DNA of 64,000 bases from Pseudomonas indica NBRC 103045 (GCF_002091635.1 NZ_BDAC01000003.1:281155-345154), one strand, 5' to 3'; positions 49,100 through 58,922 are shown, counted from the first letter of the stretch. Numbers and translations: made by a program. Notes: generated by a model from the sequence alone, not told the origin.

Positions 49100-49924
49100 T
49101 CAAACCATCGCCAGGGACCGTTTGCGCGCCGGTGGCGGGAAGGCGGCGTCGATGATCGCCAGCTCCTCGGCGGAAAGAGCGAGCCGCGCCGCACCGGCAT
49201 TGAGGTGCACGTGCTCCACCTCCACCGCCTTGGGAATCGCCAGCACGCCGGGTTGGTGCAGAGCCCAGGCCAGCGCCACCTGGGCCGGCGTGGCCCCCTG
49301 GCGCCGGGCCACCTCCAGCAGGGCGGGATGTTTCAGCAATGCGCCGCCCTGTCCCAGCGGGCAGTAGGCCATGACCGGCATGCGCCGTGCCTGGCACCAG
49401 GGCAGCAGGTCGAACTCGATGCCCCGCTGCTCCGGGTTGTAGAGCACCTGGTTGGTGGCGCAGGCGGCATTGTCCAGCTCCTCCATGTCGTCCAGGTCGA
49501 AATTGGAGACGCCCCAGCGGCGGACCTTGCCCTGCTCGCGCAGCCGCTCGAAGGCTTCCACGGTTTCCGCCAGCGGATACTGACCGCGCCAGTGCAACAG
49601 GTAGAGGTCGAGATAGTCGCAACCGAGCCGCCGCAGGCTGCGCTCGCAGGCCGCCGCCACGCCGCTGCGGCTGGCGTTGTGCGGATAGACCTTGCTGACC
49701 AGGAACACCCGTTCGCGGCGCCCCTGGATGGCCTCGCCGACCACTTCTTCGGCGCCGCCTTCGCCGTACATCTCGGCGGTATCGATCAAGGTCAGCCCCA
49801 GTTCGAGGCCCAGGCGCAGCGCCGCCACTTCGCGCGGGCGCTCGGCGGGGTCCTCGCCCATGCGCCAGGTGCCCTGGCCGATGGCCGGGGCCTCTGCGCC
49901 GTCCGGAAAAACGATGGTCTGCAT
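49100..49924 (-). CDS. Aldo/keto reductase
   Basis: A 274-residue TIM-barrel oxidoreductase with [18 protein letters not shown] (catalytic Asp and Tyr), the Lys in [12 protein letters not shown], His in LYLLHWRG and the NADP loop [11 protein letters not shown]. It probably reduces aldehydes or methylglyoxal-like carbonyls with NADPH; the substrate is unknown. It lies between the SDR and a VOC gene on the same strand with 90 and 22 bases of spacing. Confidence 0.9.
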   Translation of the reverse strand: MQTIVFPDGAEAPAIGQGTWRMGEDPAERPREVAALRLGLELGLTLIDTAEMYGEGGAEEVVGEAIQGRRERVFLVSKVYPHNASRSGVAAACERSLRRLGCDYLDLYLLHWRGQYPLAETVEAFERLREQGKVRRWGVSNFDLDDMEELDNAACATNQVLYNPEQRGIEFDLLPWCQARRMPVMAYCPLGQGGALLKHPALLEVARRQGATPAQVALAWALHQPGVLAIPKAVEVEHVHLNAGAARLALSAEELAIIDAAFPPPARKRSLAMV

Positions 49925-49946
49925 GTCGTGTCCTTATGTTGTGTAT

Positions 49947-50375
49947 TCACTCCTGCCACGGATCATAGGTACCGAAGCTCCACACGTGGCCTTCCGGATC
50001 GCGGCAGGTGAAACCGCGCCCGCCATAATCCTCGTCCTTCAACTCGATGACGACATCGGCGCCGGCGGCCTTCGCCTGGGTATAGAGCGCATCGGCGCTG
50101 TTGACCACCACGTAGACGCTCTGGGTCCCCGCTCCGCCGGTCTCGTCCGGCTGCGCCATCAGCCGGCCGTATTCGCTGTCGGCCACCGAACCCAGCATCA
50201 CCATGCCATTGCCGAATCCAAGCTGGGCATGGGCGATGCCGCCCTGCTCGTCCGGCACCACCATCAGCGCCTCGAAGCCGAAGGCCCGTTGCAACCAGTC
50301 GATGGCGGCCGGCGCATCGCGGTAGCGCAGGCAGGGGATCAGGGCGCTGCGGGTGTTCTTCGCGAGCTGGGTCAT
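49947..50375 (-). CDS. VOC-family protein (glyoxalase/PhnB-like)
   Basis: A 142-residue single-domain vicinal-oxygen-chelate protein (two beta-alpha-beta3 units): IPCLRYRDAPAAIDWLQRAFGF, HAQLGFGNGMVMLGS and GRGFTCRDPEGHVWSFGTYDPW, the last typical of the PhnB-like group. Possible roles are metal-dependent isomerisation or resistance binding; none can be chosen. Its start overlaps the stop of the preceding VOC gene by 4 bases. Confidence 0.9.
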   Translation of the reverse strand: MTQLAKNTRSALIPCLRYRDAPAAIDWLQRAFGFEALMVVPDEQGGIAHAQLGFGNGMVMLGSVADSEYGRLMAQPDETGGAGTQSVYVVVNSADALYTQAKAAGADVVIELKDEDYGGRGFTCRDPEGHVWSFGTYDPWQE

Positions 50376-50800
50376 GTTTCCTCCTGGGCGAGCCTGTCAG
50401 ATTCGGCAACCTCAGCGTAGCCCTCGCCTTTCCACTCGATGAGGCAGAAACCGTGGCCGAACGGGTCGGCAAACGTCGCCAGACGTCCGTACGGCTGCGA
50501 CAGCACCTCGCCTTCGAGCCGGGCGCCGGCCTCGAGCGCACGGTGGACGGCGGCGTCCAGGTCCTCGACGACGAAATCCAGGTGCACCGGCGTCCAGTGC
50601 CGCCGATAATCGCGCCGCTGCCCGGGGCAACATGCCGTACCGTCGGCCTTGGCCAGCAGGTAGACTGGCGCCGCCGCGCCGAGCAACTCCGCGACGCTTC
50701 CCTCGAACAGCAAACGCCCCAATCGCAAGCCCAGGGCCTGCTCGTAGAAACGGATGGCTTCCGGGAGGTCGTTCACATCGATGTTGACCAGTAGCTCCAT
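50372..50800 (-). CDS. VOC-family protein
   Basis: A 142-residue glyoxalase-fold protein: VNIDVNDLPEAIRFYEQALGLRLGRLLFEG, HLDFVVEDLDAAVHRALEAGARLEG and ATFADPFGHGFCLIEWKGEGY with conserved His and Glu metal-ligand positions. First of a two-gene VOC unit. Substrate unknown. Confidence 0.9.
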   Translation of the reverse strand: MELLVNIDVNDLPEAIRFYEQALGLRLGRLLFEGSVAELLGAAAPVYLLAKADGTACCPGQRRDYRRHWTPVHLDFVVEDLDAAVHRALEAGARLEGEVLSQPYGRLATFADPFGHGFCLIEWKGEGYAEVAESDRLAQEET

Positions 50801-50909
50801 TGCTCCGGCTCCTTCGCACTAACCCGACTTCCGCGCGGTCAATAGACCCAGCAGAGTCCGCTTTTTCGCGCGCTCATTTCTCCGGCGCACCTCGACAGGG
50901 GTACAGCTC

Positions 50910-52067
50910 ATGCAAAACGGACGTGATCACCGCATCGACTTCTTTCGCGGTATTGCGCTGATCTTCATCTTCTGGGACCACATCCCGGGGAATCTGCTCG
51001 GTCACTTGACCGTGCGCAACGTCGGGCTCAGCGATGCAGCGGAAATTTTCGTCTTCCTCGCCGGCTACGCCTCGGTGCTGGCCTACGGCAAGCTGCTCCG
51101 ACGCGACGGCTACTGGATCGCCTGCATGCGCATCCTGCGCCGCGCCTGGGTGCTCTATGTCGCCCACATCTTCCTGCTGGCGGTGCTGATGGGCATCGTC
51201 TTCACCACCAACAGCCACATCGAAACCCGCGATTTCGTCGAGGAAATGGGCCTCGGCTACTTCCTCGCCAACCCGCAACAGGCCCTGGTCGACGAACTGC
51301 TGCTGCGCTTCAAGCCCAGCCTGATGGACCCGCTGCCGCTGTACATCGTGCTGCTCGCGGCGCTGCCGTTGATCCTGCCCGGGCTGCTGCGCCGACCGGA
51401 ATACCCGGTGGGGCTGTCGCTGGCGCTGTACCTGCTGGCACCGTTGTTCGGCTGGAATTTCAGCTCGCAGCCGAACGGCCAGTGGTTCTTCAACCCGCTG
51501 GCCTGGCAGGTGCTCTTCGTGCTCGGCGGGGCGGCAGCGGTACAGGCACAACGCAAGGCGTCGACGCCCGCTCCATTGCCAGCGCGAAGCCTGCGGCAAC
51601 AGCCGTTGTTCCTCGCCGCGGCGACCTACCTGGTGCTCTGTGCGGCGCTGGCGCTGTCCTGGAGATGGCCGGCGCTGCACGACGCGCTGATGCCACAGTG
51701 GCTCGCCGAGCGGATCTACCCGATCGACAAGACCAACCTGTCCCCGCTGCGCCTGCTGCACTTCCTGGCCCTGGCCTATTGCGTCGCGGTCGTTCTGCCG
51801 ACCGGCGCCTGGCTCGAGCGCTGGCCGGCGCGGCAACTCTGCCGGATGGGCAGCTACTCGCTGGAAGTGTTCTGCCTGGGCGTCCTACTCGCGCCGCTCA
51901 CCGATGCCGCGGTCACGCTGCTCGGCAATGGCCTGGTGGTGCAGGTTGCCGGTGGCCTGGCCGGCGTGGCGCTGATGGCCGCGCTGGCGGCCTGGCTGGA
52001 GCTGAACAAACGGCTCGCCGCCTCCCGCAAGAGCGCGCCGGTCATGGCGCAAGCCAAGCCCGCCTGA
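50910..52067 (+). CDS. opgC: OpgC-type acyltransferase membrane protein
   Basis: A 385-residue inner-membrane protein with about ten hydrophobic segments; RIDFFRGIALIFIFWDHIPGN, the conserved N-terminal Arg/His of the acyltransferase 3/OpgC family, and GLSDAAEIFVFLAGYASVLAYG are clear. OpgC transfers succinyl groups to periplasmic glucans. The gene is not next to opgGH here, so the acceptor is inferred. Flanked by VOC genes on the other strand. Confidence 0.82.
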   Translation: MQNGRDHRIDFFRGIALIFIFWDHIPGNLLGHLTVRNVGLSDAAEIFVFLAGYASVLAYGKLLRRDGYWIACMRILRRAWVLYVAHIFLLAVLMGIVFTTNSHIETRDFVEEMGLGYFLANPQQALVDELLLRFKPSLMDPLPLYIVLLAALPLILPGLLRRPEYPVGLSLALYLLAPLFGWNFSSQPNGQWFFNPLAWQVLFVLGGAAAVQAQRKASTPAPLPARSLRQQPLFLAAATYLVLCAALALSWRWPALHDALMPQWLAERIYPIDKTNLSPLRLLHFLALAYCVAVVLPTGAWLERWPARQLCRMGSYSLEVFCLGVLLAPLTDAAVTLLGNGLVVQVAGGLAGVALMAALAAWLELNKRLAASRKSAPVMAQAKPA

Positions 52068-52080
52068 ACCGCGGCAGCGC

Positions 52081-52434
52081 TCAGGCGGAGCGGGAAAGCA
52101 AGTGGACGATGCCCGCCGGGTTGGCGATCCAGAACCCCTCGAAACCCTCCGGCAGCGGCTCGATGGCATCGCAACGCACCACGCCGCGCTCCTCCAGCCA
52201 GCGCGCGGCGGCGACCGGGTCGTCGCTGCAGATTTCCAGCCACAGCTCGGCCTGGCTCATGCTCGCCACCCGGTCGATCCACAGGCGCCGATCACCGCCG
52301 AAATCGAACGCCAATGAGTCGGCTTGCTCGGCCAGTACCGGCAGGCCCAGCACATCGCGATAGAACGCCACGGTCTGTTGCCACTGATGCGGAGGTACTT
52401 TCATGGCCATATTGCGGCCGGGGGTGAACTTCAT
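52081..52434 (-). CDS. VOC-family protein
   Basis: A 117-residue glyoxalase-fold protein (WQQTVAFYRDVLGLPVL, LWLEICSDDPVAAARWLEERGV, FEGFWIANPAGIVHLL). The third VOC gene in this section. Convergent with opgC, 13 bases away. Substrate unknown. Confidence 0.87.
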   Translation of the reverse strand: MKFTPGRNMAMKVPPHQWQQTVAFYRDVLGLPVLAEQADSLAFDFGGDRRLWIDRVASMSQAELWLEICSDDPVAAARWLEERGVVRCDAIEPLPEGFEGFWIANPAGIVHLLSRSA

Positions 52435-52840
52435 CGCATTGCTCCCTCAGGTGATGGTGGATAAGGCCCTGAGCAGATAGTGAAGCAGGTTGGCTGCCAT
52501 CCTGTGGGGCGCTTCGTCCAGACCCGCTAGCCGGACTTCAGGCACTCACGGTGGTCCAACGGCATAGACGACCCTAAAAAGGGAAAACCGATGGTTCTAC
52601 GATCCCGCGAGACGGCTTCTATACACGCATGCGGCTGAAGATGCGTCGTAGGGGCGAATTCATTCGCCCGGCGGGTCGGCGGCTTGGGCGAATGAGCGCG
52701 CCCTGCGGGACTCCGGCGTTGCCTCGCCAGAGCCCTGCGGCGCCGACGCACGGCGATTGTCCAGACCAAGCCGGACGGCCAACAGCGACTAAGCTTCAAG
52801 CAAGCGCACGCAGCGCAGCTAGCAGCCAGGGCGAGCGATC
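52435..52840. other. 406-base gap with one REP unit
   Basis: It holds GTAGGGGCGAATTCATTCGCCC at 52648-52669 and an imperfect partner (GGGCGAATGAGCGCGCCC) at 52686-52703. No gene, clear promoter or terminator is seen in the remainder; the promoter of the next gene should be in its last 100 bases. Confidence 0.75.
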
Positions 52841-55800
52841 ATGGGCGTAATATGGCAATCCGACACCTCCCCCTCCGCGACTCCGGAAAGCGATGTCCCC
52901 GCGCTTTGCCAGCCTAAACCGCAAAAACGCCTATCTAAGCTGCGCCTGGTGCTCTGGCTCCTGGTCCTGCTGCTCCTGATCGCCCTCGCCATCGTCGCCG
53001 CCTACGAAATACAAACCTCCCACTTCCAGTCGCGGGGCTTCAGCCGCTATGCCGAAACGCTGGACTACGCCGTGCAGGCGGGGCCCAGCGACGCCATCCT
53101 GTTCCCCCGCGACGGCCCCTTCGACAAGCGCCTCGGCTACGCCTACCTGCCGATGTTCCTCGAACGCCTGCAGCAGCGCGGCTTCCAGATCCAGTCCCAG
53201 GCGCACTTTTCGCCGGCGCTGATGAACTACACCCAGCGTGGTTTCTTCCCGCCCTACCAGGAAAAGGACCAGAGCGGCCTGTCCATCGACGACTGCCGCG
53301 GCGTGCCGCTCTACCGCTTCCGCTATCCGCAGCAGCGCTACGACGACTTCCACGACATCCCGCCGTTGATCGTCAACAGCCTGCTGTTCATCGAGAACCG
53401 CCAGTTGCTCGACCCCGAACGCCCCCTGGCCAACCCGGCGGTGGACTGGCCGCGCTTCGCCATGGCGGCGATCTCCCAGGTCGGCAAGCTGCTCGACATG
53501 CAGGACCAGTCGGCCGGCGGCAGCACCCTGGCCACCCAGTTGGAGAAGTACCGTCACTCGCCGGACGGCCTCACCTATTCCGCCGGCGAAAAACTCCGCC
53601 AGATGTTCTCCGCCAGCGTGCGTGCTTACCGCCAGGGCCCGGAAACCCTGGCCGCCAGCCAGACCGTCGTACGCGACTACCTCAACAGCGTGCCGCTCTC
53701 CGCCGCGCCCGGCCACGGCGAAGTGCACGGCCTGGCCGAGGGATTGCGAATCTGGTACGGCGCCGACTTCGACCAGGTCAACCGCCTGCTCGATCCGGAG
53801 CGCTCACCGGACGCCAGCAATGCCGAGCGCGGCCTGGCGCTGCGCCAAGTGCTCTCACTGATGATCGCCCAGCGCCGCCCCTCCTTTTACCTGGCCCAGG
53901 GGCGCAGCGAGATGGAAGCGCTCACCGACAGCCACATCCGCCTGCTGGCCAACGCCGGGGTGATCCCGCCCGCCCTGCGCGACGCCGCCCTGGCGCAGCG
54001 TGCCGAATACCGGGACTGGACCATGCAGCCGCCGATGCAGGCCAACGAGACCAACAAAGGCATCAGCGTCGCCCGCAGCCGCCTGTCCGGCCTGCTCAAC
54101 ATGCCGCTGTACGACCTCGACCGCCTCGACCTGAGCGCCACCAGCACCCTGCAGGGCGAGCTGCAACAGGCGGTCAGCGCCTACCTGCGCCGGCTCGCCG
54201 ACCCGGCCTTCGCCGAGCAGATCGGCCTGTTCGGCGAGCGCCTGCTGTCGCCGGAGAAAACCCAGGACGTGCGCTACAGCTTCACCCTGTTCGAACGCAC
54301 CCCGGACAGCTACCGGGTCCGGGTGCAGACCGACAGCACCGACCAACCCTTCGACATCAACGAAGGCAGCAAGCTGGAACTGGGCTCCACCGCCAAGCTG
54401 CGCGTCCTCACCACCTACCTGGAAATCATCGCCGAGCTGCACGATCGCTTCGCCGGCCAATCGCCAAAGGCCCTGCGCGCGGTGGAAGTCGAACCCATGG
54501 ACCTGATCACCCGCTGGGCCCTCGACTACCTCGCCACCCGCTCCGACCACAACCTCCCGGCCATGCTCGACGCAGCCCTGGAACGGCGCTACTCGGCCAA
54601 CCCCGGCGAACGCTTCTTCACCGGCGGCGGGCTGCACACCTTCGGCAACTTCCGCCGGGAGGACAACGGCCGCCTGCCAACCCTCAAAGAAGCGCTGCGC
54701 GAATCGATCAACCTGCCGTTCATCCGCTTGATGCGCGACATCGTCCGCTACAGCACCTACCAGGCGCCGGGCAACAGCGCGGAACTCTTGAAGAACGACA
54801 AGGACCCACGCCGCGAGGAGTACCTGCGGCGCTTCGCCGACCGCGAAGGCACCGTGTTCCTCCTGCGCTTCTGGCGCAAGTACAAGGGCAAGGCCGAACA
54901 GGAACGCCTCGACACCTTCCTCGATGGCCTGCGCGCCACCCCGGTCCGTCTCGCGGCGGTGCATCGCTACCTGCGTCCGCGCGACGACCTGCCCACCTTC
55001 GCCGCCTTCCTGCGCAGCCGGGTGCCCCAGGAAAAACTCACCGACAAGCGCATCGAGGAGCTGTACCGCAACTACGGCCCGGGCGCCTACAACCTGCCGG
55101 ACCAGGGTTACATCGCCCGCGTCCACCCGCTCGAGCTCTGGCTGCTGGGCTACCTCATCGATAATCCGAAGGCGGAATTCAGCGACGCCGTGGAAGCCAG
55201 CCGCGACGAACGCCAGGAGGTCTACGGCTGGCTGTTCAAAACCCGCCACCGCAGCGCCCGGGACGTCCGCATCCGCACCATGCTGGAGGTCGAAGCCTTC
55301 CTCGACATCCATCGTCGCTGGCAGCGCGTCGGCTATCCGTTCGACCACCTGGTCCCGTCCCTGGCCACCGCCATCGGCAGCTCCGGCGACCGCCCGGCGG
55401 CCCTGGCCGAGCTGATGGGGATCATCCAGAACGATGGCATCCGCCTGCCCACGGTGCGCATCGACAACCTTCATTTCGCCACCGGCACGCCGTACGAGAC
55501 CCATTTCAACCAAGTTCCCAACCGCGGCAAGCGGGTGCTCCCCTCGGAAGTCGCCGCCGCCCTGCGCGACGTGCTCTCCACCGTGGTGGAAGGCGGCACC
55601 GCACGGCGCCTGCAAGGCAGCTTCGCCCTGCCCGACGGCCAGCCGCTGAGCGTCGGCGGCAAGACCGGCACCGGCGACAACCGCATCGAAAGCGTCGGCC
55701 CCGGCGGCCGCATCCTCAGCTCGCGGGCGATGAACCGTACCGCCACCTTCGTGTTCTTCATCGGCCAGGATCACTTCGGCACCCTGACCGCCTTCGTCCC

Positions 55801-55951
55801 GGGCCAAGCGGCGGAAAACTTCCGCTTCACCTCGGCCCTGCCGGTACAGGTGCTCAAAGGCATGGCCCCGGTCCTCAGCCCCTACCTCGAACCCAGCCTC
55901 GGCACCCGCTGCCAGCCCCCGCTCGGCCCGGTGCAGGCGCGTTGGCAGTGA
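52841..55951 (+). CDS. Large GT51 transglycosylase/transpeptidase-like protein (class A PBP-like) with altered GT motifs
   Basis: A 1036-residue inner-membrane protein with a cytoplasmic N-terminus and one membrane helix (about 33-55). A GT51-like region (about 170-310) keeps GGSTLATQLEKY (GGSTxxxQ motif) and DYLNSVPLS. The first catalytic motif reads FIENR (E185-N186) instead of EDxxF, and the third reads KLRQ where GT51 enzymes usually have a Glu. A transpeptidase-like region follows with STAK (516-519, SxxK), ESIN (622-624, SxN) and GKTGTGD near 940 (KTG). So the acyl-serine site looks complete while the glycosyltransferase site is changed. Similar 1030-residue proteins occur in Pseudomonas; the exact role in peptidoglycan is unclear. 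Confidence 0.82.
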   Translation: MGVIWQSDTSPSATPESDVPALCQPKPQKRLSKLRLVLWLLVLLLLIALAIVAAYEIQTSHFQSRGFSRYAETLDYAVQAGPSDAILFPRDGPFDKRLGYAYLPMFLERLQQRGFQIQSQAHFSPALMNYTQRGFFPPYQEKDQSGLSIDDCRGVPLYRFRYPQQRYDDFHDIPPLIVNSLLFIENRQLLDPERPLANPAVDWPRFAMAAISQVGKLLDMQDQSAGGSTLATQLEKYRHSPDGLTYSAGEKLRQMFSASVRAYRQGPETLAASQTVVRDYLNSVPLSAAPGHGEVHGLAEGLRIWYGADFDQVNRLLDPERSPDASNAERGLALRQVLSLMIAQRRPSFYLAQGRSEMEALTDSHIRLLANAGVIPPALRDAALAQRAEYRDWTMQPPMQANETNKGISVARSRLSGLLNMPLYDLDRLDLSATSTLQGELQQAVSAYLRRLADPAFAEQIGLFGERLLSPEKTQDVRYSFTLFERTPDSYRVRVQTDSTDQPFDINEGSKLELGSTAKLRVLTTYLEIIAELHDRFAGQSPKALRAVEVEPMDLITRWALDYLATRSDHNLPAMLDAALERRYSANPGERFFTGGGLHTFGNFRREDNGRLPTLKEALRESINLPFIRLMRDIVRYSTYQAPGNSAELLKNDKDPRREEYLRRFADREGTVFLLRFWRKYKGKAEQERLDTFLDGLRATPVRLAAVHRYLRPRDDLPTFAAFLRSRVPQEKLTDKRIEELYRNYGPGAYNLPDQGYIARVHPLELWLLGYLIDNPKAEFSDAVEASRDERQEVYGWLFKTRHRSARDVRIRTMLEVEAFLDIHRRWQRVGYPFDHLVPSLATAIGSSGDRPAALAELMGIIQNDGIRLPTVRIDNLHFATGTPYETHFNQVPNRGKRVLPSEVAAALRDVLSTVVEGGTARRLQGSFALPDGQPLSVGGKTGTGDNRIESVGPGGRILSSRAMNRTATFVFFIGQDHFGTLTAFVPGQAAENFRFTSALPVQVLKGMAPVLSPYLEPSLGTRCQPPLGPVQARWQ

Positions 55952-55980
55952 ATGCCGGTGGGCGATAAGTGCTCTGCGTC

Positions 55981-56245
55981 TTGTAGGAGCGAGCTCTGCT
56001 CGCGAAAGGGCGTATTCAAAAGCTTCGCCAGCAGAGCTGGCTCCTACGAAAAACACGATCCGTGTAGGGACGAATTCATTCGTCCGCTTGGCTACGTCGG
56101 GCGAATAAATTCGCCCCTACCGCCGGCCGCACGCTCGCAAGCGCCGCCACGCAAAGGCTTCGGTAATCCGTAGCCCGGATAAGCTCCAGCGCAATCCGGG
56201 ACCACGCGCCCCCGGATTGCGCCCAGGCTTATCCGGGCTAAGTGT
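55981..56245. repeat. REP array after the PBP-like gene
   Basis: This 339-base gap holds three repeat classes: TTGTAGGAGCGAGCTCTGCT with inverted AGCAGAGCTGGCTCCTAC (55981-56047); a GTAGGG(G/A)CGAATTCATTCG pair with inverted CGAATAAATTCGCCCCTAC (56064-56120); and CCCGGATAAGC...GCAATCCGGG with inverted GGATTGCGCCCAGGCTTATCCGGG (56173-56239). They lie between convergent genes. Confidence 0.88.
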
Positions 56246-56290
56246 AGGGGCAAATCATCGCCCCGAGCCGCCCCGCACCAATGCCCCGCC

Positions 56291-56725
56291 TCAGCGAAAC
56301 CACACCTTCCCCACCTCGCGCAGGAAGATTTCCGCGGTCTTCGGCCCGATGCCTTCGAAGGCTTCCAGGCGTTTCTGCACCTCCCGGCGATCGGCGCTCC
56401 GTTCACGGATGCGGCTGACCTTGCCGTCGTATTCCTTCTCCAGCTTGTCGCAGAGCTTGAGCAGGCGGTCGGCGGTGGATTCGTCGTAGCGCACGTAATG
56501 CCCCTCGCCGAGCATGTCGACGATCTGCTGCCAACTGCACGAGCCCAACTTGCGTGGGGTATCGCGGCCATGTTTTTCGACGATGGCGCGGTAGGCGTCG
56601 GCGGCGATCTCCTGCTGGATGCGCTTGCCGAACAGGAAGCTGGCGAGGAACCACTTGAACAGCGCGCGCTCCTCGCCGCTGGCGACGTCGATGCCCAGGT
56701 CGCTGGCGTTGATATCGTGGGCCAT
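56291..56725 (-). CDS. Helix-hairpin-helix protein, DNA-repair-like
   Basis: A 144-residue soluble protein. The C-terminus has a helix-hairpin-helix (FEGIGPKTAEIFLREVG), and the N-terminal helices (ALFKWFLASFLFGKRIQQEIA, YRAIVEKHGRDTPRKLGS) look like endonuclease III-related folds without its Fe-S Cys or catalytic Lys/Asp pair. It probably binds DNA; no enzymatic role can be given. Single gene. Confidence 0.75.
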   Translation of the reverse strand: MAHDINASDLGIDVASGEERALFKWFLASFLFGKRIQQEIAADAYRAIVEKHGRDTPRKLGSCSWQQIVDMLGEGHYVRYDESTADRLLKLCDKLEKEYDGKVSRIRERSADRREVQKRLEAFEGIGPKTAEIFLREVGKVWFR

Positions 56726-56899
56726 GGGAACCTCCGAACGAGCCTGTCTCCTGGTTCCGACCGAACAGCGCCAAAGGAGGTTCGGCCGGACCGGCCTGCA
56801 CGTTGAACTCGCTCCCGCACGACGTGTCTAGCCAGGACAACAACGAAGCGGCCTCCGGGCCATGCTCGAAAAAACCACCCGCCAATAGGAAATCTCCCC

Positions 56900-58696
56900 A
56901 TGCTCGATGGACGCGCAGCCCTGGCCTCAGGCCTTCTCCTTCTCGCCCTCACCGCCTGCAAGAGCCCGGATACCCTCTCCGAACACACACCGCCCGCCCC
57001 GGAAGCCTCCAGCGGCTACACCGCCAAGCCCGGCTGGGCGACCCAACGTTTCGCCGTGGCGGCGGCCAACCCGCTGGCCACCGAGGCCGGCTACCAGGTC
57101 CTCAAGGCCGGCGGCAGTGCCCTGGATGCGGCTATCGCCGTGCAGATGGTGCTGACCCTGGTGGAGCCGCAATCCAGCGGCATCGGCGGCGGCGCCTTCC
57201 TGCTGCACTGGGATGGCCAGCGCCTCGCCGCCTTCGACGGTCGTGAAACGGCCCCCGCCGAAGCCGACGAAAAACTCTTCCTCGACGCCGATGGCAAGCC
57301 GCTGGAATTCATGCAGGCGGTGGTCGGCGGGCGCTCGGTGGGCGTACCCGGAGCGGTGAAGATGCTCGAAGCGGCACACCGGCAATACGGCAAGCGGCCC
57401 TGGGCCGAGCTGTTCCAACCGGCGATCCGGCTGGCCGAAGAAGGCTTCCCGGTCAGCCCGCGCCTGCACACCCTGCTGGCCGCCGACCCGGCCCTGCGGC
57501 AGAACCCCCAGGCCGCCGCCTTCTACTACCAGGCGGACGGTTCGCCGCTGCCGGTCGGCCATCGCCTGCGCAATCCGGCCCTGGCCCAGTTGCTGCGCAC
57601 CATCGCCGAGCGGGGCAGCGCTGCCTTCTACCAGGGCAAGGTGGCCGAAGCGCTGGTCGAGCAAGTACGCCAGCACCCGACCAACCCCGGGCGGATCAGC
57701 CTGAACGACCTGGCCGGCTATGAGCCGCGCCAGCGCGACGCGATCTGCACACTCTGGCAGCAGCACTACCGCGTCTGCGGCTTTCCGCCGCCGTCGTCGG
57801 GCCACATCACGTCGATGCAGATCCTCGGCCTGCTGGAGCAGTCGGGCCCGCTGGAACCCCTGGCCAACGGCCTGCCGGGCACCGACTTCCTGCACCGTTA
57901 CAGCGAGGCCTCGCGGCTGGCCTATGCCGACCGCGCGCAATACCTGGCCGACCCGGACTACGTACCGGCACCCGGCGGCAACTGGCGCAGCCTGCTGGCA
58001 CCCGCCTATCTGAAGCAACGCGCCGCGCTGATCGGCCCGAACAGCATGGGCACCGCCAAGCCCGGCGTACCCGGCCAAATGCCCATAACCTTCGCGCCGC
58101 AGCCCGAGCAGCCGGAATACGGCACCAGCCACATCAGCATCGTCGATGCGCAAGGCAACGCCCTGGCCATGACCACCACCATCGAACAGGCTTTCGGCTC
58201 GCGCCTGCTCAATGACGGCGGCACCGGCCTGCCGGGCGGCTACCTGCTGAACAACGAACTGACCGACTTCGCCTTCGAACCGCGCGATGCCCAGGGCAAG
58301 CCGGTGGCCAACCGCGTCGAGCCGGGCAAGCGGCCGCGCTCCAGCATGAACCCGACCCTGGTGTTCGACGCCGACAGCGGCAAGCTGCTCGCCAGCATCG
58401 GCTCGCCGGGCGGCGCGGCGATCATCCACTTCACCGCCAAGACCCTGCTCGGCCTCTACGGCTGGGGGCTGGACGCGCAGAAAGCCATCGACCTGCCCAA
58501 CTTCGGCAGCCTCAACGGCCCTACCCTGCTGGAAGCCGGGCGTTTCCCCGCCGCTACCGTCGAAGCGCTGAAAGCTCGCGGCCATCAAGTCAGCGAGACG
58601 GAAATGACCAGCGGCCTGCAAGCCATCCAACGCACCCCGCAAGGCTGGTTCGGCGGTGCCGACCCCCGCCGCGAAGGCGTGGTGATGGGCGACTGA
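56900..58696 (+). CDS. ggt: Gamma-glutamyltransferase, lipoprotein
   Basis: A 598-residue Ntn-hydrolase precursor. The N-terminus has a lipobox (LALTAC, Cys about 19), so the enzyme is probably anchored in an outer or inner membrane facing the periplasm. The large-subunit marks are GGSALDAAIAVQMVLTLVEP and SGIGGGAFLLHW. The self-cleavage Thr that starts the small subunit is in EYGTSHISIVD (about 415), followed by PRSSMNPT and GSPGGAAII. It cleaves glutathione and other gamma-glutamyl compounds. Taken as active because all these motifs are kept. A hairpin follows 24 bases after the stop. Confidence 0.94.
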   Translation: MLDGRAALASGLLLLALTACKSPDTLSEHTPPAPEASSGYTAKPGWATQRFAVAAANPLATEAGYQVLKAGGSALDAAIAVQMVLTLVEPQSSGIGGGAFLLHWDGQRLAAFDGRETAPAEADEKLFLDADGKPLEFMQAVVGGRSVGVPGAVKMLEAAHRQYGKRPWAELFQPAIRLAEEGFPVSPRLHTLLAADPALRQNPQAAAFYYQADGSPLPVGHRLRNPALAQLLRTIAERGSAAFYQGKVAEALVEQVRQHPTNPGRISLNDLAGYEPRQRDAICTLWQQHYRVCGFPPPSSGHITSMQILGLLEQSGPLEPLANGLPGTDFLHRYSEASRLAYADRAQYLADPDYVPAPGGNWRSLLAPAYLKQRAALIGPNSMGTAKPGVPGQMPITFAPQPEQPEYGTSHISIVDAQGNALAMTTTIEQAFGSRLLNDGGTGLPGGYLLNNELTDFAFEPRDAQGKPVANRVEPGKRPRSSMNPTLVFDADSGKLLASIGSPGGAAIIHFTAKTLLGLYGWGLDAQKAIDLPNFGSLNGPTLLEAGRFPAATVEALKARGHQVSETEMTSGLQAIQRTPQGWFGGADPRREGVVMGD

Positions 58697-58720
58697 ACGA
58701 CCGTTCCGCCCTTCCCCCAC

Positions 58721-58746
58721 GGACGCCGGCGCACTCGCCGGCGTCC
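58721..58746 (+). terminator. 11-bp hairpin after ggt
   Basis: GGACGCCGGCG / CGCCGGCGTCC around CACT. It has no T-run; probably an mRNA end. Confidence 0.5.
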
Positions 58747-58794
58747 GCCCTCCGTTGGCAGCCCCGCCGGATCAAAACGACCGCGCGGTCATTT

Positions 58795-58804
58795 TTGTAC
58801 ACAA
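58795..58804. promoter_or_regulatory. TTGTACACAA, candidate operator of the purine transport genes
   Basis: A near-palindrome of the FadR/GntR type in the promoter region of the NCS2 permease. The related TTGTATGCAA occurs before the racemase-NCS1 unit at 61644-61653. The site is about 17 bases upstream of the -35 hexamer. Confidence 0.4.
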
Positions 58805-58820
58805 TCCAAAAGAAAAGTGT

Positions 58821-58849
58821 TTCAAACAAAGTTCACAAGTTGTTATAGT
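58821..58849 (+). promoter_or_regulatory. Sigma-70-type promoter of the NCS2 permease
   Basis: TTCAAA (-35) and TATAGT (-10) with 17 bases between, about 100 bases before the ATG. Confidence 0.5.
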
Positions 58850-58922
58850 CGGCACATTCTGACCGACCGGACAGCTTTTACCGGATCGCAGAGAGCCGAG
58901 CGTGCTCGCAAGCCCATGACCG

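Noticed and set aside
53855..56056. Minus-strand open frame of 733 codons under the PBP-like gene
   Set aside because: Same shadow effect; it has no recognisable domain and runs into REP sequence.
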